Shown piece by piece: positions 35,730 to 50,641 of a stretch of DNA of 52,628 nucleotides. Location of the stretch: contig NZ_JACSPT010000009.1 of the NCBI RefSeq assembly GCF_014837015.1, positions 80,644 to 133,271 of the forward strand, written 5' to 3'. Below the pieces are notes generated by a model. That model did not search any database and was not told the origin of the DNA. It saw nothing but the letters and a program-made list of their open reading frames with translations. The DNA is from Acinetobacter pecorum. GTDB taxonomy: Bacteria; Pseudomonadota; Gammaproteobacteria; Pseudomonadales; Moraxellaceae. How positions within the stretch are numbered: the stretch's first letter is position 1; every line of letters begins with the position of its first letter. Position numbers and translations under genes: made by a program.

Positions 35730-36788
35730 GTGCGCAGGTTATATCGTAAACCGAATAAGGGGTTAATAGGAGTCGATATTAGTTCGACTTCTGTTAAGGT
35801 TTTAGAACTTTCTGTAAAAAGTGGCCGTTATTGGGTAGAGAGTTATGCTTTGGTCCCATTATCGGAAAACAGTGTTGTTGAAAAAAATGTCTTAAATCCA
35901 GAAGCAGTTGCTGATGCGCTTGGGCGCGCAATTAATTTGGGCAATACCCAGTCGAATCAGACCGCTTTTGCAATTCCCACTTCAATGGCAATCACCAAGA
36001 TCATTGAGATGGATGCAGATATGTCGGATGACGAACGTGAAGTTCAGATTCGTGAAGATGCGGAACAATATATTCCTTTCCCTCTCGATGAAGCCAGTCT
36101 GGATTTTGAAGTTCTGCCAGACCGTCTTGCCAATCCGAACCGGGTCAATGTGCTGCTGGTCGCGACCCGCATCGAAAATGTCGAAGCACGTTCCGAAGTT
36201 TTGGAAATTGCCGGACTGACACCCAAGATTGCAGATGTAGAAAGCTTTGCACTGGAAAATGCTTTTAAAGTATTTTCGGATACTTTGCCGATGGGGGTTA
36301 ATACGGTCGGCATTTTAGACATTGGGCATAGTATGACCACCTTGTCGGTCATGCAGAACAACAAGATTATTTATACCCGTGAGCAGGTGTTTGGCGGCAA
36401 GCAGTTGACTCAGGAAATTCAGAACCGTTATGGATTGTCATTTGAAGAAGCTGGGCGTGCTAAAAAAACCCGTGCCTTGCCAGATGATTATGATATTGAA
36501 GTGCTGGAACCTTTTCTGGATGCGGTGGTACAGCAGGCAGCCCGTTCATTACAATTCTTTTTTTCATCCTCTCAGTTCAATGAGATCGACCATATTTTAC
36601 TGGCCGGCGGAAATGCCAATATTCCAGGGCTGGCAAAATTATTACAACAAAAACTCGGTTACCGTGTCACGATCGCGAATCCATTTTTGCAAATGGGCTT
36701 TTCTCCGCAAATTGATATTAAAAAAATTGAAAATGACGCGTCATCACTCATGGTTGCATGTGGATTGGCCTTAAGGAGTTTTGATTAA
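35730..36788 (+). CDS. pilM: Type IV pilus assembly ATPase-like protein PilM
   Basis: The 352-residue cytoplasmic, actin-fold protein binds the N-terminal tail of PilN and starts the alignment complex of type IV pili. In Acinetobacter this locus (comM to comQ) is needed for natural transformation. It has the FtsA-like phosphate loops GVDISSTSVKVLEL (about 11) and ILDIGHSMTTLSV, plus LLAGGNANIPGL near the C terminus. I chose GTG at 35730, with AGGAAG 6 nt upstream, so the protein begins MRRLYRKPNKG. A TTG at 35694 is in frame but has no ribosome site. It overlaps pilN by one base. Confidence 0.95.
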   Translation: MRRLYRKPNKGLIGVDISSTSVKVLELSVKSGRYWVESYALVPLSENSVVEKNVLNPEAVADALGRAINLGNTQSNQTAFAIPTSMAITKIIEMDADMSDDEREVQIREDAEQYIPFPLDEASLDFEVLPDRLANPNRVNVLLVATRIENVEARSEVLEIAGLTPKIADVESFALENAFKVFSDTLPMGVNTVGILDIGHSMTTLSVMQNNKIIYTREQVFGGKQLTQEIQNRYGLSFEEAGRAKKTRALPDDYDIEVLEPFLDAVVQQAARSLQFFFSSSQFNEIDHILLAGGNANIPGLAKLLQQKLGYRVTIANPFLQMGFSPQIDIKKIENDASSLMVACGLALRSFD

Positions 36789-37426
36789 TGGCAAGAATTA
36801 ACTTACTTCCTTGGCGTGATGAGCTAAGAATTAAAAGAAATAATGAATTCGTGGCGATTTGTGTGGGGGCACTGTTCTTAGGTTTAGCGGCAGCAGGTTC
36901 TACTTGGTTTTATTATGATCAAAAACTTCAGGATCATGAACAGGCCAATCAGCTGATTCAAAGCACCAACCAGAATCTGGATGTGCAGTTAAAGGCACTA
37001 GAAGGTTTGCAAGAACAGCGTAATGCGATTGTCGAGCGGATGAAACTGATTCAGGGATTACAGACCCAGCGTCCGATTGCAGTACATCTGATTGATGAAA
37101 TTGTGCGGGTCACCCCAAGCAATATGTACATCACCAAATTCCAGCGTACCGGCGATAAATTTACCATTGAAGGTAAAGCTGAGAGTCCTAATACCGTAGC
37201 TGAACTGCTACGCAATCTGGAAGCTTCATCTTGGTATCGAAATGCCTTTATGAACGCTTTCCTGGTGGCTGAAGAAGCCAAAGAAAAGGCGCCGAGCTCG
37301 ATTATTCCACGTGTGGAAGAATCTTATGGCAGTTTTACTGTAACTGTAGATCTGGATCAGATCGCTCAGCCAGTACTTAACGAAGAACAACAAGCAGTTA
37401 CTACAACTACGGGGGCATCATCATGA
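36788..37426 (+). CDS. pilN: Type IV pilus inner-membrane protein PilN
   Basis: The 212-residue bitopic protein has the conserved cytoplasmic start INLLPWRDELR (residues 4-14), which binds PilM, then one membrane helix (about 22-42), a coiled coil (about 45-85) and a periplasmic ferredoxin-like domain. It pairs with PilO. The start overlaps the pilM stop (TAATGG), and its end overlaps pilO by 4 nt. Confidence 0.96.
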   Translation: MARINLLPWRDELRIKRNNEFVAICVGALFLGLAAAGSTWFYYDQKLQDHEQANQLIQSTNQNLDVQLKALEGLQEQRNAIVERMKLIQGLQTQRPIAVHLIDEIVRVTPSNMYITKFQRTGDKFTIEGKAESPNTVAELLRNLEASSWYRNAFMNAFLVAEEAKEKAPSSIIPRVEESYGSFTVTVDLDQIAQPVLNEEQQAVTTTTGASS

Positions 37427-38142
37427 GTAATGACGAGTACGATGAGTTCAACCAGGATGTCGTCGCTGTACCCAAAAATAAAATGACTGTTGAAAAGTTT
37501 TTTCAACAATTCAATACTCTAGATCCAAATAATTATGGTAGCTGGCCTTTAGCGGTCAAAATTACCTGCTGGATCTTCATTGCTGCATTGGCATTTGCAG
37601 TGATTTACTTTGTCATGATCAGAAGCACGATTGAGTCGATTTCGCAAGCCAGTGCCCAAGAACAAAACCTGCTGAATGAATTTCGCGAAAAAGAATCCAA
37701 ATTACGCAACTTACAACAATATCAAATTCAACTGCAGGAAATGGAAGCCCGTTTTAACCAGCAGTTAGAACAATTGCCGAAAGAAACTGAAATTCCGGGT
37801 CTGGTTGAAGATATTAACCTGAGCGGCGTGAATTCAGGCCTGAAGTTTAAAAATATCCGACTGGAACCTGAAATTAAGCAAGAGTTCTTTATTGAGCAGC
37901 CAATTGCGATTGAAGCTACTGGGGATTATCACGCTTTTGGTTCCTTTGTGAGCAGTATTGCCGGCTTGTCACGTATCGTTACGCTACATGATTTCACTAT
38001 TACCGGTACTGAAAACAAAGAGAAAAAATCTGAAATTCCAGTTATTGATTATGTGGTAAAAGCCAAAACTTATCGTTATGTCGGTAATGCTGACGGTGCT
38101 GCAATGCCGGCAGCTGACAGCACGGCTCAGGGGGCGCAGTAA
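37423..38142 (+). CDS. pilO: Type IV pilus inner-membrane protein PilO
   Basis: The 239-residue bitopic protein has a long acidic cytoplasmic N terminus with FFQQFNTLDPNNYGSWP, one membrane helix (about 46-68), a coiled coil (about 70-115) and a periplasmic ferredoxin-like domain with LPKETEIPGLVEDI. It forms the heterodimer with PilN that links the cytoplasmic motor to PilP and the secretin. Overlaps on both sides (4 nt and 1 nt) show tight coupling. Confidence 0.95.
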   Translation: MSNDEYDEFNQDVVAVPKNKMTVEKFFQQFNTLDPNNYGSWPLAVKITCWIFIAALAFAVIYFVMIRSTIESISQASAQEQNLLNEFREKESKLRNLQQYQIQLQEMEARFNQQLEQLPKETEIPGLVEDINLSGVNSGLKFKNIRLEPEIKQEFFIEQPIAIEATGDYHAFGSFVSSIAGLSRIVTLHDFTITGTENKEKKSEIPVIDYVVKAKTYRYVGNADGAAMPAADSTAQGAQ

Positions 38143-38669
38143 TGAAAAAAATTAAAATTACTTCGGCTTTAACGCTCGGGTTTTTATTGGTGGGATGTGA
38201 TTCCCGTATTGATGCGGTCAATCAGGAAATGGCCAATATTCGTAATCAGCCGCCTTTACCAATTGAACCTGCACCTGATTTTATGCCAGTTGAAACCTTT
38301 AATTATGCAGCGCACCAGATCAAAAGCCCATTTTTACCAAGCTCTCTGGCTGCTGAGCTGAAAATTATGGCGGGGAAACGGGTTTATCCAAACCTATCAC
38401 GTCAACTGCAACCGCTAGAAAGTTATCCGCTGGAAACTTTGACCATGAAAGGCAGCATGCGTAATCAGGCCGGGCAGATTCTGGCTTTAATCCAGACCCC
38501 TGATGGTGAAGTTGAGCGGATCCAGCGTGGTAGCTATATGGGGCTTAATCATGGCCGCGTGATTGGGATTACACCAACACAGATCAATCTGATTGAGATT
38601 ATTCCAGATGGCCGTGAAGGATATGTGGAACGTCCGCGGAGCCTGGTTCTCATCGGGCCGGCGCCATAA
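38142..38669 (+). CDS. pilP: Type IV pilus lipoprotein PilP
   Basis: The 175-residue inner-membrane lipoprotein has a signal peptide ending in the lipobox LVGC (Cys19). A disordered stretch rich in Pro follows, then the beta-rich PilP domain with LESYPLETLTMKGSM and GSYMGLNHGRVIGI, which contacts the N0 domain of PilQ. In ADP1 the equivalent gene is comL. It lies 18 nt before pilQ. Confidence 0.95.
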   Translation: MKKIKITSALTLGFLLVGCDSRIDAVNQEMANIRNQPPLPIEPAPDFMPVETFNYAAHQIKSPFLPSSLAAELKIMAGKRVYPNLSRQLQPLESYPLETLTMKGSMRNQAGQILALIQTPDGEVERIQRGSYMGLNHGRVIGITPTQINLIEIIPDGREGYVERPRSLVLIGPAP

Positions 38670-38687
38670 GGTTTTAAAGGAATAACA

Positions 38688-40853
38688 ATGAATAAGAGTA
38701 TTAAAGAATTTATTTTTGGGGATGCTAATACAATGAATCGTGTGTTTCGTCAGTTTTCAATGGGTGCTGTTGCGATTGCGGTGATGCAAGCAGCCAGCGC
38801 ACAAGTGGCCGTAACGAATGTGGTACCTATGCAGCTTCCTGGTCAAGGAACTGAAATTCGGGTGATGTTTAATGGTTTACCACCTCAACCACAAGCCTAT
38901 CAATTAGAATCACCGTCACGTTTGATTCTGGACTTTGACAAGGCCCAACAGAATTTAAAACAAAGCAAAATTCCGGTCGCAACGCGTGAAGCCAGTTCGG
39001 TTGATGTTACTTCGGATGCACAGCGTGCCCGTTTGACGGTTAATCTGACAGATGCAGGTGCCTTTACCACTCGAGTAGAAGGCAATACTTTTATTCTTAA
39101 AATTAACTCGGCAACTCCTGTAGCCATAGCTCAACCTGTGCAGCAACAGTCAGCTCAGGGTATTAGCAACATTGGTTTCCAGCGCGGTGCGCAAGGTGAA
39201 GGCCAGGTCGTTATTGATCTATTAGGAAATAATACTCCTGTTGATGTACAGCAGCAGGGTACCAAGGTTATTGTGCGCACTTTAGGTTCCAAGATTCCGG
39301 CTCATTTGACCCGCCGTCTTAATGTGACAGATTTCGCGACTCCGGTATCAAGTGTGGATGCTGTGAATCAAAATGGTTCAGGAGTCATTACGATTCAGTC
39401 TGCGGAAAGTTATGAATATATGGCTTATCAGACTGATAACAAGCTGACCATCAGCTTGAAACGACCAGAAGCCAAGAGTCCCTTGCGTCCTAAAACCGTT
39501 GCCTATACCGGTAAGAAAATTTCTTTAGATTTTCAGGATATCGAAGTCCGTCGTGTATTACAGCTCTTAGCTGATTTTACCGATATCAATATGGTGGCTG
39601 CGGACAGTGTGCAAGGTAATATTACCTTGCGCTTAAAAGAGGTGCCTTGGGATCAGGCGCTAGATATTGTACTGAAAACCAAAAATCTGGATAAACGCCG
39701 CAATGGCAATGTGATCTGGATCGCACCAGTTACAGAGCTGATAAAGGCGGAAGAGGAAGAAGCTAAGGCGATTAAGCAGAGTGTCGCACTTGCGCCTATC
39801 CAGACGGAATATATGCAGCTCAGTTATGCCAAAGCAGCAGATATTGAGAAACTGATTACGCAGAATAAAGGCGCATCTAGTTCAGGCGGCTCGAGTAGCA
39901 CGAATAATAATGAGGGTGGGGAAAGTTTATTAAGTTCCCGTGGTTCTGTGTCTGTTGATGCACGAACCAATACCATTATTGTGAATGATACCCAGCTCTT
40001 TATTGATAAAATCCGTAATATGGTAGATCTGCTTGATGTTCAGGTGAAGCAGGTGATGGTCGAAGCGCGTATTGTTCGAGCAACTACGGACTTTACCAAA
40101 GAGATGGGAGTAAAATGGGGAATTCTGTCTCAAGGGATTACCAACAATGATAGTCTTCTGGTCGGTGGTAGTGACACGACGTTATGGGATCTCAGAGATC
40201 CTCAAGAAAATGATTTGGGTGGGTATACCTATGATATTCAGCGTCCACAAAACCTGAATGTGGATTTGGGGGTAACCAGTCCAGGTGCCAGTCGTATCGC
40301 CTTTGGTTTAATCAGCCTTTCTGATTTTATGCTGGATCTTGAGCTTTCTGCACTTCAGGCAGATGGCTATGGTGAAGTAATTTCTACCCCTAAAGTACTG
40401 ACTGCGGACAAGCAGAAAGCAACTGTTGCCTCTGGTTCTCAAATTCCGTATCAGTCAGCAGAGGGTGGTGGTGCGAATGCAGTATCTACTACGGAATTTA
40501 TTGATGCTACGCTAAGTCTGGATGTCACACCAAGCATTACGCCAGATGGCAAAGTACAGATGGAACTCAATATTACCAGTGACTCACCGGGTAACCCAAC
40601 ACCGACTGGGCAGTTGACTATTAACAAAAACCAGATCACTACCAATGTCTTGGTGGATAATGGCGAAACCGTGGTTCTAGGCGGTATTTTTGAGCAGGAA
40701 ACCCGTAATGCACAAACAAAGGTGCCATTCCTGGGGGATATTCCTTATGTAGGACGTTTATTCCGTAAAGATTTAAAGTCGGATAATAAACGTGAGCTAC
40801 TGATTTTCGTTACACCTCGAATTGTTAATGACAGTGTTTCAAGAAATCATTAA
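38688..40853 (+). CDS. pilQ: Type IV pilus secretin PilQ
   Basis: The 721-residue outer-membrane secretin forms the channel for the pilus and for DNA uptake. It has a signal peptide (hydrophobic core about 22-38), two AMIN domains (about 45-260) that bind peptidoglycan, the N0 domain (about 280-350, ISLDFQDIEVRRVLQLLADF), N1 (about 370-460) and the secretin core (to about 715, with VPFLGDIPYVGRLFR). A Ser/Gly/Asn-rich loop (about 400-415) splits N1. The ATG at 38688 has AAAGGAA upstream; an ATG 15 codons later would give a shorter signal peptide. Confidence 0.97.
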   Translation: MNKSIKEFIFGDANTMNRVFRQFSMGAVAIAVMQAASAQVAVTNVVPMQLPGQGTEIRVMFNGLPPQPQAYQLESPSRLILDFDKAQQNLKQSKIPVATREASSVDVTSDAQRARLTVNLTDAGAFTTRVEGNTFILKINSATPVAIAQPVQQQSAQGISNIGFQRGAQGEGQVVIDLLGNNTPVDVQQQGTKVIVRTLGSKIPAHLTRRLNVTDFATPVSSVDAVNQNGSGVITIQSAESYEYMAYQTDNKLTISLKRPEAKSPLRPKTVAYTGKKISLDFQDIEVRRVLQLLADFTDINMVAADSVQGNITLRLKEVPWDQALDIVLKTKNLDKRRNGNVIWIAPVTELIKAEEEEAKAIKQSVALAPIQTEYMQLSYAKAADIEKLITQNKGASSSGGSSSTNNNEGGESLLSSRGSVSVDARTNTIIVNDTQLFIDKIRNMVDLLDVQVKQVMVEARIVRATTDFTKEMGVKWGILSQGITNNDSLLVGGSDTTLWDLRDPQENDLGGYTYDIQRPQNLNVDLGVTSPGASRIAFGLISLSDFMLDLELSALQADGYGEVISTPKVLTADKQKATVASGSQIPYQSAEGGGANAVSTTEFIDATLSLDVTPSITPDGKVQMELNITSDSPGNPTPTGQLTINKNQITTNVLVDNGETVVLGGIFEQETRNAQTKVPFLGDIPYVGRLFRKDLKSDNKRELLIFVTPRIVNDSVSRNH

Positions 40854-40889
40854 TATATTTTGAATTTAACAAAACGAATAGGTGACTCC

Positions 40890-41426
40890 TTGCCAAGCAA
40901 AGAGTTTGAAACCCTACCAAATATTTATTTGGTAGGGCCGATGGGGGCCGGTAAAACAACAGTAGGACGACATCTCGCAGAATTGTTAGGGCGTGAATTT
41001 CTAGACAGTGATCATGAAATTGAACGTAAAACAGGCGCGACTATTCCCTGGATTTTTGAAAAAGAAGGGGAGCAGGGTTTCCGTGACCGTGAAACTGCTG
41101 TCATTAATGACCTTACCTCACGTCCTCATCTGGTTTTAGCCACCGGCGGTGGTGCAATTACTCAGACCTTAAATCGAGATTATCTGAAACAGCGCGGAAT
41201 CGTTGTCTATCTCTATACGCCGGTTGAAATTCAACTGCAACGTACTTATCGCGATAAAAACCGTCCCCTCCTTCAAGTCGAAAATCCGGAACAAAAGTTG
41301 CGTGATTTACTGGCAGTTCGTGATCCCTTGTATCGGGAAGTAGCACATCATATTATTGAGACCAATCAGGGTGCTGCGCGAGATCTGGCGCAGCGGATTC
41401 TCAATCTCATTGTTTCTAAAAATTAA
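40890..41426 (+). CDS. aroK: Shikimate kinase I
   Basis: The 178-residue cytoplasmic kinase makes shikimate 3-phosphate in the chorismate pathway. It has the P-loop GPMGAGKTTVGR (about 17-28), the shikimate-binding DSDHEIERKTG, RDRET and GGGA (in ATGGGAI), and the lid RTYRDKNRPLL. I prefer the TTG at 40890 (MPSKEFETLPNIYL), because AGGTGA lies 4 nt before it. Another TTG at 40860 adds 10 residues without a ribosome site. The gene follows pilQ closely and precedes aroB, as in many gammaproteobacteria. Confidence 0.95.
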   Translation: MPSKEFETLPNIYLVGPMGAGKTTVGRHLAELLGREFLDSDHEIERKTGATIPWIFEKEGEQGFRDRETAVINDLTSRPHLVLATGGGAITQTLNRDYLKQRGIVVYLYTPVEIQLQRTYRDKNRPLLQVENPEQKLRDLLAVRDPLYREVAHHIIETNQGAARDLAQRILNLIVSKN

Positions 41427-41454
41427 GTTCATTGAATCAAGTGGTTAATCAAGC

Positions 41455-42534
41455 ATGCAAACCTTATATGTAGAACTCGGAGAACGTCGTTATCCTATTT
41501 TTATTGGAAGCGATCTGGATCCAAAGGCCTTATTGGCTCCCTATATTCAGGGCAAGCAAGTGATGATTGTGAGTAATACCACAGTTGCACCACTTTATTT
41601 GCAGCGTTATCAAACTGCAATTGAAGCTCTGGACAAACGTGTTGCGACCTGTATTTTGCCTGATGGTGAAAAATATAAGGATAGCCAGCATCTGAACCTG
41701 ATTTTTGATGCTCTGCTTGAAGCCGGGTTTAACCGCGATTGTACTGTACTGGCATTAGGTGGTGGCGTCATTGGGGATATGGCCGGATTTGCCTCGGCCT
41801 GCTTCCAGCGCGGAGTATATTTTATCCAGGTACCGACCACCTTGCTGTCGCAGGTCGATTCTAGTGTGGGTGGGAAAACCGGGATTAATCATCCACTGGG
41901 TAAAAACATGATTGGCGCTTTCCAGCAGCCCCAGGTGGTGCTGGCAGATATGTCGCAGCTTGCTACTTTACCGGACCGTGAGCTTTCAGCAGGTTTGGCT
42001 GAAGTGATTAAATATGCCCTACTTGGTGATAAAAAATTTTTAGTCTGGCTTGAAGCGAATATGGAAGGCCTGATTGCTCGTGATGAGCAGTTGCTTGCCG
42101 AAGCCGTTTATCGTTCATGTGCACATAAGGCACGGATCGTAGCCAATGATGAGAAGGAGCAAGGGGAACGTGCTTTACTCAATTTAGGTCATACCTTTGG
42201 TCATGCGATTGAATCCTATATGGGGTATGGTGTCTGGTTACATGGCGAGGCTGTCGCCACCGGTATGGTGATGGCTGCGGATCTGTCACAGCGTATGGGC
42301 TGGATTTCTCAAGAAGATTTAGAACGTACAAAAAAAATCATTTCTCGTGCCAAACTTCCTGTGGTTTGTCCTAAAATCCCTCTGGATGATTTTCTGGCCT
42401 ATATGGCCCATGACAAAAAAGTCTTGAATGGACAATTGCGTCTGGTGTTGTTAAAGCAATTAGGCCAAGCAGTGATTACCCGGGACTTCGATTTCGAGTT
42501 AATGAAACAGGCAATTTTAGCCAATCAGGTATAG
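41455..42534 (+). CDS. aroB: 3-dehydroquinate synthase
   Basis: The 359-residue NAD- and zinc-dependent enzyme is step 2 of the shikimate pathway. It has LPDGEKYKD, the NAD-binding [11 protein letters not shown] (about 101-111), [20 protein letters not shown] (about 127-146), the zinc ligands Glu/His in [21 protein letters not shown] and HGEAVATGM. Length and motifs are standard. It is 28 nt after aroK and 10 nt before the SPOR-like gene. Confidence 0.97.
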   Translation: MQTLYVELGERRYPIFIGSDLDPKALLAPYIQGKQVMIVSNTTVAPLYLQRYQTAIEALDKRVATCILPDGEKYKDSQHLNLIFDALLEAGFNRDCTVLALGGGVIGDMAGFASACFQRGVYFIQVPTTLLSQVDSSVGGKTGINHPLGKNMIGAFQQPQVVLADMSQLATLPDRELSAGLAEVIKYALLGDKKFLVWLEANMEGLIARDEQLLAEAVYRSCAHKARIVANDEKEQGERALLNLGHTFGHAIESYMGYGVWLHGEAVATGMVMAADLSQRMGWISQEDLERTKKIISRAKLPVVCPKIPLDDFLAYMAHDKKVLNGQLRLVLLKQLGQAVITRDFDFELMKQAILANQV

Positions 42535-42544
42535 GTTTAGTTTT

Positions 42545-43417
42545 ATGGCAGCGTTACATACTCCTTGGCAAAAGGTTCAGCATTATTTCTGGCTGGTCTG
42601 TGGTGTATGCTGCCTATTTGCTGCCTTAGTCTTTTGGGCGGTTACTGATTCAGATGATGTCATCGAAATTGAAAAAAAGCCTGAAACTGAAGTTCAGTTG
42701 CAGATTCAGCCAGAAAAAGTCTCAACAATGACCCATCTTGGTGCACTTTCTGATGAAGTGAAACCACTTGATCTGACCACGCGTACTATCGTGAATGCCA
42801 GTCATGAACCGGAATTTCGCGGTACCAAGTTTGTTAATGAAGCGAAAAACCAACATGCAATTGAATTGTTTCGCGTGACCAATGAAGCAATATTAAAAAG
42901 TTTCCTTAAAAAACAGTCAGATCGTAAGCCTTTTGTTTACTTAAGAATATCGGGTGAAAATCAGCCAGAGCAGTATGTGTTGTTATATGGTCAATTTAAG
43001 ACTGCGGCACAAGCGAATCAGGCGCTTTCAACCCTCAATTTGAATTTACCTGCTTCGGTCAAGCCTGAAGTGGTACAAATCAAGCAGTATGTCAGTTTGG
43101 TGAATAGTTTGGGTTCAGAAGAATTAGCCAGTAATCAAAAGATTTATGACATTCATTTGAAAAATGTGCCTTTGCCAAAAATAGATGAATCGGCAAGAGT
43201 CAGAGCGCAAATCCAGCCAGAAATCAAGCCACGTAGTCCTGATGCCGCTACAACCAGTACCACAATTGTGCGTCGTGACACCTCTGGAAATGTGGTCGAT
43301 GTGCAGAAATCTGAAAGCGCTGTAGAGAGTATGCCCCAACCGCAAAACAATTCTCGTCCTAGTCAGAACACTAATCCTCGTCCTCAAAATAACGAGATTA
43401 GTGATCCATTTAATTAG
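42545..43417 (+). CDS. Membrane-anchored SPOR/DamX-like protein
   Basis: The 290-residue protein has a short cytoplasmic tail, one membrane helix (about 15-35) and a periplasmic region. Residues about 100-195 look like a SPOR-type fold (VYLRISGENQPEQYVLLYGQ and FKTAAQANQALSTL), the module that binds glycan strands lacking stem peptides at septa. The C-terminal 60 residues are Pro/Asn/Ser-rich and ungrouped. The place directly after aroB matches E. coli damX, a SPOR protein, which supports the call. The SPOR motif is weak, so the function is inferred. It is the last gene of this operon; no U-tailed hairpin follows at once. Confidence 0.7.
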   Translation: MAALHTPWQKVQHYFWLVCGVCCLFAALVFWAVTDSDDVIEIEKKPETEVQLQIQPEKVSTMTHLGALSDEVKPLDLTTRTIVNASHEPEFRGTKFVNEAKNQHAIELFRVTNEAILKSFLKKQSDRKPFVYLRISGENQPEQYVLLYGQFKTAAQANQALSTLNLNLPASVKPEVVQIKQYVSLVNSLGSEELASNQKIYDIHLKNVPLPKIDESARVRAQIQPEIKPRSPDAATTSTTIVRRDTSGNVVDVQKSESAVESMPQPQNNSRPSQNTNPRPQNNEISDPFN

Positions 43418-43472
43418 TCCGGTCTAAAATAGCGCACCTAGAAAATTAAAGAATCAAAAATGAGCGCTTTTG

Positions 43473-43487
43473 GTGCAAAAAATGCAC
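43473..43487. promoter_or_regulatory. Palindrome upstream of gltB
   Basis: GTGCA (43473-43477) and TGCAC (43483-43487) form a perfect dyad around five A. Related half-sites lie nearby: GCACC at 43434-43438 and GGTGCA at 43586-43591. The arms recall NtrC half-sites but are in reverse order relative to the enterobacterial consensus. Confidence 0.4.
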
Positions 43488-43564
43488 ATTGAAAATCACC
43501 TGTCTGGCGCTTATCTGCGCTAAATCTTTGTCATCTGTATTGTTTTAATTTATGCTCTGTTTAT

Positions 43565-43580
43565 TGGCATGGAATTTGCT
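43565..43580 (+). promoter_or_regulatory. Candidate sigma-54 promoter of gltBD
   Basis: TGGCATGGAATTTGCT differs from the TGGCACg-N4-TTGCt consensus by one position in the -24 block. GG and GC are exactly 10 nt apart, as needed for the -24/-12 pair. Confidence 0.5.
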
Positions 43581-43859
43581 TTATTGGTGCATGAATTGAA
43601 TTAATCTCCCTGTTTTAGCGCGAAAAATGATTCGATGACACTATGTGAATGTCATATTTATTCCTGATTTTTATGTTATTCATCAGCAAAATAAACTTTA
43701 TTTTTTATGCATTCTGTCTGAAAAAGGACTACGCTGAAGAAATAGAGAACAATGTTTTTGCTCTATCAAGACAGTCTTCGAAAGTTCATTAAACGCAGCG
43801 CAGAGAAGAATTTAGATTGTTTAACAGCCTATTGAGGCTTCGTGAAAGAAGGGTACGCT

Positions 43860-49836
<5,977 letters not shown>

Positions 49837-49866
49837 CAGTTGGAAATTCACTGAAGTCATTCAAAC

Positions 49867-49888
49867 AACCCGCCACGGCGGGTTTTTT
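49867..49888 (+). terminator. Terminator of gltBD
   Basis: AACCCGC (49867-49873) pairs with GCGGGTT (49878-49884) around CACG, and six T in a row follow from 49883. It lies 30 nt after the gltD stop. Confidence 0.9.
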
Positions 49889-50020
49889 AATCTTTGATAA
49901 GTTTGAGTCCTAAAATGGAAAGCATTAAAAATATTATAAAAAGTAACAAAACTTCAAAAAATAGTGTTTAAAATCAAATTAATTATATAAATATCAATAA
50001 AGAATTGAGGACGAGACATC

Positions 50021-50611
50021 ATGCGTGTATTAAAACAATCTCTCATAGCTTTGATGCTGGCCAGTACCTTGACCCTGAGTGGCTGTGGCTATAATACCTT
50101 GCAAGTCAAAGATGAAGCTGTAACGGCAGCTTGGTCAGAAGTCCAGAACCAGTATCAGCGCCGTGCCGATCTGGTACCTAATCTGGTCAATGTAGTCAAA
50201 GGCTATGCCTCGCATGAAGAGCAGGTTTTAACAGAAGTGACCCAAGCACGTGCCAATGTTGCCGGTCTGAAAGTAGATCGTGAAGTACTGGAAGATCCTG
50301 AACTGTTTCAGCGCTATCAGGAAGCACAGGAGCAGATGACCAGTGCCTTGTCACGTCTTTTGGCTGTCACTGAAAATTATCCGGACCTGAAAGCCAATCA
50401 GCAGTTCCGTGATCTGCAGGTACAACTGGAAGGAACTGAAAACCGGATTGCTGTGGCACGTAACCGTTACATTACCACGGTTCAGGACTTTAACTCTTAT
50501 GCACGTCAGTTCCCGCAAGTCATGACTGCCAAAGTGATCGGAATGGAGCCTAAACCGAACTTTAGCGCCGAGCAAAGTGCACAGAAAGCACCTACAGTTT
50601 CCTTTGAATAA
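50021..50611 (+). CDS. lemA: LemA-family lipoprotein
   Basis: The 196-residue LemA protein has a signal peptide with lipobox LSGC (Cys22), then the family core DEAVTAAWSEVQNQYQRRADLVPNLV, followed by long helices. NRYITTVQDFNSYARQFP is the conserved C-terminal LemA block. LemA proteins are helical, membrane-anchored and of unclear function. The repeated neighbourhood with TPM-domain proteins, as here, suggests they work together. It is probably outer- or inner-membrane anchored through the lipid; residue +2 is Gly. It is the first gene of a three-gene operon. Confidence 0.93.
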   Translation: MRVLKQSLIALMLASTLTLSGCGYNTLQVKDEAVTAAWSEVQNQYQRRADLVPNLVNVVKGYASHEEQVLTEVTQARANVAGLKVDREVLEDPELFQRYQEAQEQMTSALSRLLAVTENYPDLKANQQFRDLQVQLEGTENRIAVARNRYITTVQDFNSYARQFPQVMTAKVIGMEPKPNFSAEQSAQKAPTVSFE

Positions 50612-50641
50612 TAACTGATCTGTAAATAAGCGAGAAATCAG

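Larger units (their letters stand above)
43418..43859. other. Long gltB leader and regulatory region
   Basis: This 442-base stretch contains no protein-like frame. It holds a palindrome (43473-43487), a sigma-54-like promoter (43565-43580) and a small hairpin just before the gltB ribosome site (AGCCT/AGGCT, 43826-43839). If the sigma-54 site is used, the mRNA leader is about 270 nt. No terminator of the upstream operon is evident. Confidence 0.6.
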
